A stretch of 64,000 bases of DNA from assembly GCA_020050435.1 (NCBI GenBank), contig JAGVKQ010000027.1, positions 1 through 64,000 of the forward strand, in the 5' to 3' direction. The notes under the pieces are model-generated. The model did no database searches. It had not been told where the DNA came from and saw only the letters and a program-made list of their open reading frames with translations. Source of the stretch: Candidatus Caenarcanales bacterium. GTDB taxonomy: Bacteria > Cyanobacteriota > Vampirovibrionia > 2-02-FULL-35-15. Made by a program: the position numbers and the translations under genes. Shown piece after piece: positions 58,338 to 64,000 of the stretch (position 1 is its first letter; each line of letters starts with the position of its first letter).

Positions 58338-60869
58338 ATGAAAAAATATTTATCTGTTTTTCTTGTTTTGGCTTTATTGTCCCCAAAAAGTTCATTTGCA
58401 ATAACCCCACCGTTAGCCAATGAAGAGATTATAGGTACTGTTAATGGTGAAGATCTCCCTCTAAAAGAATTTACTAGACTTATAAATGCTCAAAGAAAAA
58501 CTTTTCGCCAAAGTTTAAATTATGACTTATTTTCAAAGACTTCTTCATCGAAAAGAAAAGAACTTTTAGGAAAAGCTAAAAATGATGGATTGGCTGTTCC
58601 CTATGAAGATTTCAGCATAGCTTGGGGAAATCTATTGAAAAATTATTCTGGGATTGGAAATTTAGAGAAAAAAGGTAAAGAAAATAAACTTCTCCTTGTA
58701 GATATTCAAAGAAAACTTGAAGACAATATTTTATTAGATAAATACTTTGACAAACATATTAAAACAAAGCTTTTAGGTTTAATGGTAGATGAAGCTATTG
58801 TTTTAAGTGAAGCAAAGCAAAGAAATCTTAAAGTTGGTGAAGAAGACATCAGAAATAAGCTTGATCTTATTAAAGAAAAACATGGTGGTGATAGCGGTTT
58901 TATTAAATTTTTAGCAACAAATAATGCAACTGTTGAAGATGCTAAGCAAGAAATTAAAAATCAGCTTTTATATCAAATGGTAAAAGATTCAGTTTCAAAA
59001 GAGTTGCAAACTGATAACAAAGAAAAGATAAAAGCATACTTCAATATTAAAAAACGCAGTGCTGATATAGACATAAGTTCAGAAAAAGTGTTTGGAAAAG
59101 ACACATCTCTTCAAATGGCAGAAATTGTAAAAACTGAGTCCCCCGTTCAAGTAGTTAAAAAACAGCAAATAATTCAAGCTTCTGCTCCTCAAAAAACTAA
59201 AGCTGAAGACTTGCCGAATTTGAGTGAAATTACTCAAAAAATTACTATTGAGGTAAAAAAACAACTTTCTGATGAAATGAAATTACTTCAACAAAAACTA
59301 GAAGAAAATGAAATTCTTGTAAAGAATGAAAAAGAGAAATCAGATAAATTAGCTTTAGAATTGAAGAAGAAAGAAATTGCTGAAAAAGAGCTTCTTAAAA
59401 GACAAGCAGAATCTGAAAGTTTGGCTTTAGGGTTAAAAAAGAAGGAATTAGCTGAAAAAGAGCTTTTAAAAGAAAAAATAGAAACTGAGATGCAAGCAGA
59501 AACTCAAAGATTAGCTTTAGAGCTGAAAAATAAAGAAGAGTCTGAAAAGCAAAAAAATATTGAAGCGCAAAGATTAGCGATTGAACTTAAAAATAAAATA
59601 GAGATTGAAAATCAAAGAAATTTAGAAAGAGAAAAATTGGCTTTAGAACTAAAAAATAAACAGCTAGAGGCTGAAAAACTAACTTTGGAACTTAGAAAGA
59701 AAGAAGAAATAAATAAGGATCTTTTACACAAGCAGGCAGAAGCAGAGAGCATTGTGTTAGAGCTTAATAAGCAAAAAGAAATTGGGAAGCAGTTTTTAAG
59801 AGAAAGTCAAAATAAAGAACATGAAGAGAAGATTTTTGCTGGGAAATTTGAAAAAGAACAAAGAGAAGTTAGGAAAGCTGAAAAAATTGCTGACGGAAAA
59901 ATTTTAAAAGAACAACATGACATGCAAAAAGCAGTAAAAGAAATACAAAGGGCTAAAAAGCTTGCTCAGCAAACAATGCTAAAAGAGCAAAAAGAAATGC
60001 AAATGGCTGAAATGGCAAAAGCTAAAGAAGATAAGTTAGCTCTTGAGAAAAAGTTTAATGAGGAAAGAGAAATGAAAAGAGCTGAAAAGCTTGCTCAGGA
60101 TAAAATGTTGAAAGAGCAAAAAGAGATACAAATGGCTGAGATGGCAAAAGCTAAAGAAGACAAATTAGCTCTTGAGAAAAAGCTTAATGAAGAAATAGAA
60201 ATGAAAAGAGTTGAAAAGCTTGCATTTGAGAACATGTTAAAGGTTCAGAAAGAAATGCAAATGGCTGAAATGGCAAAAGCTAAAGAAGATAAGGTGGCTT
60301 TTGAGAAAAAACTGAAAGAAGAGAGAGAAACTAAAAGAGCACAAGAGATGGCTGAGAGACTTAAATTGAAAGAAGCTAGAATTGCCGAAAGAATGAAAAG
60401 AAAAGAAATAGAGATCAAGTCAATTCAGGATTCCAATCCAAAAATTAGATTTTCATATCAACCTGTTGGCTTTACTCCCGTCCAACCTCCAATTTCATTG
60501 AAAAGTCTGGAAAGCACAATTCCTATGAGTAAGAGTGTTGGATATGTACCTGTTAATAATATTAACTTTAAAGTAACCGCTCCAATGAATAAAAAAATAG
60601 AGTCAAATAAGCCATTAGACGCAATTACAAAGAAAGAGCCTGTAGCTGTAGTTTTTGATAAAAAGCTAGAAGAAAAACGTAAAAAAGATCTTAAGAAAAA
60701 GATTGAAAAATATGCAATGAAAAAGAATCTTAAAAATGGAAACCAACTTGTCCCAGGTGAACCAGTTATTACTGAACGCACAGAAATGGTTGAAGGACAA
60801 CAGCAAAGTGCTCATGAGCTTAGAGAATTAAGAAACAAAGTTGAAGAGAAAAAAATCTCAGGAAATTAG
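58338..60869 (+). CDS. Secreted SurA-N-like protein with long repetitive coiled coil
   Basis: The 843-residue protein has a signal peptide (MKKYLSVFLVLALLSPKSSFA). A domain (about 35-240) looks like the SurA/PrsA N-terminal chaperone fold: IGTVNGEDLPLKEFTRLINAQRK, LMVDEAIVLSEAKQRNLKVGEEDIRNKL, then GGDSGFIKFLATNNATVEDAKQEIKNQLLYQMV. No parvulin domain follows. Instead there is a coiled coil of about 400 residues with LALELK(N/K)KE-type units about every 21-22 residues, then three tandem 43-residue repeats (MLKEQKEMQMAEMAKAKEDK...). The C-terminus is Lys-rich. It may act as a periplasmic spacer or chaperone. AAGGAAG gives the ribosome site. Confidence 0.75.
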   Translation: MKKYLSVFLVLALLSPKSSFAITPPLANEEIIGTVNGEDLPLKEFTRLINAQRKTFRQSLNYDLFSKTSSSKRKELLGKAKNDGLAVPYEDFSIAWGNLLKNYSGIGNLEKKGKENKLLLVDIQRKLEDNILLDKYFDKHIKTKLLGLMVDEAIVLSEAKQRNLKVGEEDIRNKLDLIKEKHGGDSGFIKFLATNNATVEDAKQEIKNQLLYQMVKDSVSKELQTDNKEKIKAYFNIKKRSADIDISSEKVFGKDTSLQMAEIVKTESPVQVVKKQQIIQASAPQKTKAEDLPNLSEITQKITIEVKKQLSDEMKLLQQKLEENEILVKNEKEKSDKLALELKKKEIAEKELLKRQAESESLALGLKKKELAEKELLKEKIETEMQAETQRLALELKNKEESEKQKNIEAQRLAIELKNKIEIENQRNLEREKLALELKNKQLEAEKLTLELRKKEEINKDLLHKQAEAESIVLELNKQKEIGKQFLRESQNKEHEEKIFAGKFEKEQREVRKAEKIADGKILKEQHDMQKAVKEIQRAKKLAQQTMLKEQKEMQMAEMAKAKEDKLALEKKFNEEREMKRAEKLAQDKMLKEQKEIQMAEMAKAKEDKLALEKKLNEEIEMKRVEKLAFENMLKVQKEMQMAEMAKAKEDKVAFEKKLKEERETKRAQEMAERLKLKEARIAERMKRKEIEIKSIQDSNPKIRFSYQPVGFTPVQPPISLKSLESTIPMSKSVGYVPVNNINFKVTAPMNKKIESNKPLDAITKKEPVAVVFDKKLEEKRKKDLKKKIEKYAMKKNLKNGNQLVPGEPVITERTEMVEGQQQSAHELRELRNKVEEKKISGN
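59976..60362 (+). repeat. Three tandem 129-bp repeats in the coiled-coil gene
   Basis: Units start at 59976, 60105 and 60234, each beginning ATG TT/CTA AA(A/G) and encoding MLK(E/V)QKE(M/I)QMAEMAKAKEDK(L/V)A(L/F)EKK. The period is exactly 43 codons. The similarity at DNA level suggests recent duplication; copy three has diverged most at its end. Confidence 0.85.
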
Positions 60870-60873
60870 TAGA

Positions 60874-60943
60874 AGAGATGCCATGACGGGGCGTCTGTAC
60901 GAGAAATAAATCTTTAAGTGATTTTATAATGGCGTCTGTACGG
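60874..60943. repeat. Degenerate and truncated GGGGCGTCTGTAC palindrome copies
   Basis: AGAGATGCCATGACGGGGCG followed by TCTGTACG (60874-60901) aligns with the inverted form of 51934-51960. GGCGTCTGTACGG (60931-60943) is a second partial copy. Both lie between the coiled-coil gene and leuB. Confidence 0.65.
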
Positions 60944-60968
60944 ATTTTAATATCTTTTGTGAAGAGGT

Positions 60969-60974
60969 TATAAT
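60969..60974 (+). promoter_or_regulatory. Putative -10 of leuB
   Basis: TATAAT 23 nt before the leuB ATG, followed by TAGGAG as ribosome site. No consensus -35 is visible. Confidence 0.45.
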
Positions 60975-60997
60975 AATTCTCTGCATAGGAGAATATT

Positions 60998-62089
60998 ATG
61001 ATTTCAAAGAAAATAACTTTATTAAGTGGAGATGGAATAGGACCAGAAGTATCAGTTGAAGCTGAAAAATTATTAAAATTAATCGAAAAAGAATTTAACT
61101 ATAAATTTGAAATAATTAAAAAAGATTTTGGTGGATGTGCCATTGATAAACATGGAGTCCCACTTCCTGAAGACACTTTAGAAACCTGTAAAAAATCAGA
61201 TGCAGTGCTTTTAGCTGCTATTGGTGGACCTAAATACGACAATCTTCCTCGTGAAAAACGCCCTGAAAGTGGTCTGCTTGGTTTGCGTGCAGGTCTTCAA
61301 GCTTTTGCAAATCTTAGACCAGCAGTAGTTTTTGATTCTCTTGTAGATAGTTCTACGATTAAAAAAGAAGTCTTAGCTGGAACAGATATCATGGTTATTC
61401 GTGAACTTACTGGTGGAGTATATTTTGGAAAACCCAGAGGAATTGAAGTAAGAAATGGTGAGAGAGTTGGCTTTAATAATATGATTTATTCTGAGTCAGA
61501 GGTGGTAAGAATAGCTAAAGTAGCTTTTGAGATAGCTAGAAAAAGAAATAAAAAAGTTACATCTATTGATAAAGCAAATGTATTAGATGTCTCACAACTT
61601 TGGAGAGATGTAGTTGTAGAAGTTTCTAAGTCATATTCTGATGTAACTTTAGAGCATCTTTATATAGATAATGCTGCAATGCAACTAATTAAAAACCCAA
61701 AGCAGTTTGATGTGATTTTAGCTGAGAATTTATTTGGAGATATTTTATCTGATGAAGCCAGCATGCTGACAGGAAGTATAGGAATGTTACCTAGTGCATC
61801 TCTTGGAGATGGTACGTATCCTGCTATTTATGAACCAGTTCATGGTAGTGCACCTGATATAGCTGGAAAAAATTTGGCAAATCCTATGGCCATGATGCTT
61901 TCAGTGGCTATGATGTTTAAGTATAGCTTTAACGATGAAAAGGTCTATGATGCTATAAATATCGCTGTTAAGAATGTTCTAGATAAAGGGCTAAGAACAA
62001 AAGACATTTATCAGGATGGGAAAATGTTGTTGGGTACTAAAGAGATGGGTGAAGCTCTATGTAAGGAGTTTTCTGTTTGTAAAGTCTAA
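60998..62089 (+). CDS. leuB: 3-isopropylmalate dehydrogenase (LeuB)
   Basis: The 363-residue NAD-dependent enzyme carries out the third step of leucine synthesis. ITLLSGDGIGPEVSVEAEKLL begins it. LLAAIGGPKYDNLPREKRPESGLLGLR is LeuB-specific (the substrate-binding E-x-G-L-L-x-L-R). MVIRELTGGVYFGKPRG, SIDKANVLDVSQLWRDVV, ENLFGDILSDEASMLTGSIGMLPSASLG and EPVHGSAPDIAGKNLANP are all present. No other leu gene is in the window. The ribosome site TAGGAG is good. Confidence 0.95.
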   Translation: MISKKITLLSGDGIGPEVSVEAEKLLKLIEKEFNYKFEIIKKDFGGCAIDKHGVPLPEDTLETCKKSDAVLLAAIGGPKYDNLPREKRPESGLLGLRAGLQAFANLRPAVVFDSLVDSSTIKKEVLAGTDIMVIRELTGGVYFGKPRGIEVRNGERVGFNNMIYSESEVVRIAKVAFEIARKRNKKVTSIDKANVLDVSQLWRDVVVEVSKSYSDVTLEHLYIDNAAMQLIKNPKQFDVILAENLFGDILSDEASMLTGSIGMLPSASLGDGTYPAIYEPVHGSAPDIAGKNLANPMAMMLSVAMMFKYSFNDEKVYDAINIAVKNVLDKGLRTKDIYQDGKMLLGTKEMGEALCKEFSVCKV

Positions 62090-62186
62090 AGTCCCCTTAT
62101 TTCTCTAGGTCTTATTACCTATCTTCTTTTACTTGCTTTTAACCTTTGACTGTTAGTCTTTTCCTAACGTATAGCGAGGTATTGCT

Positions 62187-63191
62187 ATGTTTTTTTTATC
62201 CATAGTTCCTTATGCACTATTTGGTTATTATGGTTCACAACCAACTACAAAGCTAGGGCAGGCTGAACAATCTTTGATGAACTTAGAATCAACGCTTTCA
62301 AGCATGATTTTAAGTCCTCAGCAAAATGACTCTTATCCAGGAGATGAATCTTCTGACCCCATCGCTGTTCGTAATTCAACTATTACAGAAATTGAAAATC
62401 AAATGAGTGCAAAGAGACAAGAAATTATGGAATCACTTGCACTTGGTAATGCTAGTTCTCAGGAAGCACAAGCTTTTATGAATAGAAGTGAGCAGATAAG
62501 TGCTCAAAAAGTTGGTGTCGAGATTAGATTAAGAGATTTGTCTAAACTGTCTTATGCTTTAGATAATGGAATCGGTCTGAATTATCTCGTATCTGGAGTA
62601 GATAATGCTGACATGTACTCTGTTTACGAAGAGTTAGAGCAAACTTTTGAATACAAAAGCTTCTTAAATAAACAAGGTTCTTTTTGGAAAGAAGTTTCTA
62701 ATATATATTTAAAAGAACAACAAAAAAAATCACCTAACTCGGAAGCTACTAAACAATTTGAACACAATATGCAATTGAGTGCATTTGCTGGACTAGAAAG
62801 AATTATAGGAATTTCAGATTTATATAACTCAACGCTTGCAGGAAAAGGGTCTGCTGATGTACCTGTGCCTGATGCTACAGGAGCTAAAATGAAGCAAGAT
62901 ATTTTTTATGAACAACAGCTTTATTTAAAGGGCTTAAATGATTCTAAAAATAAACCTTGGTATAGTGACATTGTTAAAACAGCCTTGGATAGAAACACAG
63001 ATTTATCTGCAGAGTTGAATAAAGTAAAAGAAACCATAAGACAATATGATGAAAAAATAAATGCTGCTGGATCAAAAAATTATTCTGGAACTGATAAATT
63101 AAGAAGTGAGCAAGAAAGCTATAACAGTTTAAAAACCAGTCTAGAGAGTGAAATCGCATTTGTGCAAGAAATTATTTCTGGTACAACCTAG
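62187..63191 (+). CDS. Protein of unknown function, hydrophobic start and coiled coil
   Basis: The 334-residue protein begins with a short hydrophobic stretch (MFFLSIVPYALFGYYGS) that could be a signal or anchor. Then come helical, Glu/Gln/Ser-rich regions that look like coiled coils (AEQSLMNLESTLSSMIL; ITEIENQMSAKRQEIMESLALG) and a similar C-terminus (KVKETIRQYDEKINAAGSKNYSG; DKLRSEQESYNSLKTSLESEIAFV). No Cys is present. I do not recognise the family. GCGAGG lies upstream of the ATG. It is convergent with a small gene. Confidence 0.5.
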   Translation: MFFLSIVPYALFGYYGSQPTTKLGQAEQSLMNLESTLSSMILSPQQNDSYPGDESSDPIAVRNSTITEIENQMSAKRQEIMESLALGNASSQEAQAFMNRSEQISAQKVGVEIRLRDLSKLSYALDNGIGLNYLVSGVDNADMYSVYEELEQTFEYKSFLNKQGSFWKEVSNIYLKEQQKKSPNSEATKQFEHNMQLSAFAGLERIIGISDLYNSTLAGKGSADVPVPDATGAKMKQDIFYEQQLYLKGLNDSKNKPWYSDIVKTALDRNTDLSAELNKVKETIRQYDEKINAAGSKNYSGTDKLRSEQESYNSLKTSLESEIAFVQEIISGTT

Positions 63192-63245
63192 AGTTAATGT
63201 TTTAAATGGCTAAATAAATCTGCTTTTGTTTACGGTTCCTAATTC

Positions 63246-63467
63246 TTACTTCACTCCTATTAAAATTTCATTTTCAATTCCAGGTGATAACTCCTTTAAC
63301 TCTTTATAAGCTTTCTCCAGAGATTCAGGATTAGGATTATTGTAAAGAACGTCTATGTAGTTTCTAAGTGCTTCTCTTAGGACATGTGTTGAGGCAGGTT
63401 TCAAACCTGCCTTTACTTCTTTTTTAGCACTCCGACACCAAAAGGCTTTCATCGGTAACTCAAACAT
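63246..63467 (-). CDS. Small protein of unknown function carrying a palindromic-repeat segment
   Basis: The track ORF starts at 63539, but a consensus promoter covers that position. The ATG at 63467 (MFELPMKAFWCRSAKKEV) has GAGGGT upstream, giving 73 residues. The segment EVKAGLKPAST is encoded by a palindromic repeat, and the rest is a helical C-terminus (VLREALRNYIDVLYNNPNPESLEKAYKELKEL). No known family was recognised. The ORF remaining open across the repeat, in the same frame as in the gene at 40616, suggests the insertion is tolerated. The protein may alternatively be a chance ORF. Confidence 0.5.
   Translation of the reverse strand: MFELPMKAFWCRSAKKEVKAGLKPASTHVLREALRNYIDVLYNNPNPESLEKAYKELKELSPGIENEILIGVK
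63389..63416. repeat. Palindromic repeat in frame within the small minus-strand gene
   Basis: On the minus strand GTAAAGGCAGGTTT-G-AAACCTGCC, with perfect 9-bp arms (63393-63411). It is translated VKAGLKPAST. The core equals 40789-40807 and 10580-10599. Confidence 0.88.
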
Positions 63468-63510
63468 ATAAGTACCCTCTATTTCTATCAAATTTTTACT
63501 AAGTATTATG

Positions 63511-63539
63511 ATTATACTATAACTGGTAATACATTTCAA
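63511..63539 (-). promoter_or_regulatory. Consensus sigma-70-type promoter
   Basis: On the minus strand TTGAAA (63539-63534), a 17-bp spacer, and TATAAT (63516-63511). This is the best complete promoter seen in the window. It drives the 73-residue gene, with transcription expected near 63504. Confidence 0.75.
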
Positions 63540-63556
63540 GTGGCTTAGGGAACAAC

Positions 63557-64000
63557 TTATTGTTTGTCATCTGACTTCTTCTGTCCTATTTTTGGTTCAG
63601 TTCCATTTAGAAGTCTCTTAATATTATCCTTGTGTCTTATGCCTACTATATATGAAGCAGCTAATATCCCAAAAATTATATATGGTAATGGTCTGTGAAA
63701 AAGAAAAAACCATAGAGGTACCAGTGGTACAGCAATGATAGAACCAACTGAGGAATACTTAGAAGTGTAAACAATTAGAGCCCATAAAACTATAGTAATT
63801 AAGGCTATTTCCCAGCTAAAAGCTGCTACTACTCCAAGTCCTGTAGCAGAAGATTTACCACCCTTAAATCCAAGAAAAATAGATTTACTGTGTCCAAGTA
63901 AACAAATCAATCCAACAACAACAACTATAAAAGAAGAGTCTACAAATTTTGAACAAAAATAAACAGGTAAAAATCCTTTTACAATATCAATAGTAAAAGT
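63557..64000 (-). CDS. plsY: Glycerol-3-phosphate acyltransferase PlsY (N-terminus beyond right edge)
   Basis: The track lists 117 residues from an internal ATG, but the frame is open to the window edge. It adds TFTIDIVKGFLPVYFCSKFV and a further membrane segment, the normal PlsY sequence upstream. PlsY makes lysophosphatidate from glycerol-3-phosphate and acyl-phosphate in the membrane. Markers are DIVKGFLPV, the substrate loop LGHSKSIFLGFKGGKSSATGLGVVAAF (usual form GHxFPxFLxFKGGKGVAT), and the GSIIAVPLVPLWFFL segment. The C-terminal tail is charged (GTEPKIGQKKSDDKQ). Some loop residues differ from the consensus (GHSKS, GGKSSAT). Confidence 0.88.
   Translation of the reverse strand, partial: TFTIDIVKGFLPVYFCSKFVDSSFIVVVVGLICLLGHSKSIFLGFKGGKSSATGLGVVAAFSWEIALITIVLWALIVYTSKYSSVGSIIAVPLVPLWFFLFHRPLPYIIFGILAASYIVGIRHKDNIKRLLNGTEPKIGQKKSDDKQ

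Noticed and set aside
63468-63539. Upstream start of the small minus-strand gene
   Set aside because: A consensus promoter (TTGAAA-N17-TATAAT) occupies this segment.

Overview
The window is A+T-rich bacterial chromosome with standard stop usage (TAA, TAG and TGA all end genes) and dense coding on both strands. The gene content points to a Gram-negative-type envelope (heptosyltransferase-like GT9, RseP, FabZ, a SurA-N-like secreted protein). It also shows ferredoxin-linked metabolism (a two-subunit 2-oxoacid:ferredoxin oxidoreductase), the MEP isoprenoid route (IspD, IspE) and a large SUF iron-sulfur operon. YvcK with two N-terminal membrane segments, a DUF212/PAP2-like protein, and short GTAGGGGC- and GTAGAGAC-type palindromes resemble what is familiar from Cyanobacteria. 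My best guess is a non-photosynthetic cyanobacterial relative (Melainabacteria/Vampirovibrionia). This is inference from memory, not a computed placement.

Layout. 1-5.4 kb: secreted proteins, including an edge-truncated DUF11-like/IPT surface protein missed by the ORF track, a beta-propeller protein, and a secreted pseudo-matrixin with a CarboxypepD_reg domain beside a small companion gene. 5.5-12.8 kb: an iron-sulfur island. A SufA/IscA-type carrier gene diverges from an Rrf2/IscR-like regulator gene, followed by sufC-sufB-sufD-Rieske ferredoxin-sufS-sufU-sufT. A near-perfect IscR-like dyad lies between the divergent genes, and a half-conserved copy abuts the sufC -10. 14.6-17.4 kb: porA/porB. 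17.5-23.5 kb: a response regulator, a sugar-isomerase-like TIM barrel ending in a clear terminator, a GATase, a divergent kinase-fold protein, tRNA-Arg, and a purine deaminase pair. 23.5-34.4 kb: a DUF255 thioredoxin protein, GNAT, a second tRNA-Arg, then a long minus-strand run tadA-rseP-GT9-PHP-ArnT-like-lepA. 34.5-40.4 kb: yvcK, a hexapeptide acyltransferase, an orphan Ala-rich protein, ispE-ftsX-ftsE. 40.6-46 kb: a Lys/Gln-rich anchored protein, an ECF sigma factor with a zinc anti-sigma factor, and a divergent STAS plus GAF-GAF-SpoIIE-HATPase pair. 46-64 kb: murD-ftsW, fabZ, thrB-ispD-nrnA, hinT, murT-like, mfd, a SurA-N/coiled-coil protein, leuB, and plsY cut by the right edge.

The strongest unusual theme is small mobile-looking repeats. 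One palindrome family occurs at least a dozen times. It sits between genes, supplies the C-terminus or stop codon of neighbours, and lies twice in frame inside proteins, both times read as VxAGLKPAxT. A separate GC-rich repeat-like segment is inserted in frame in sufS. Other points of note are the pseudo-matrixin (all zinc ligands and the catalytic Glu replaced), a MurT-like ligase with no GatD nearby and no zinc ribbon, a 9-bp periodic inverted array, and several promoters placed so close to start codons that the mRNAs would be leaderless or nearly so.
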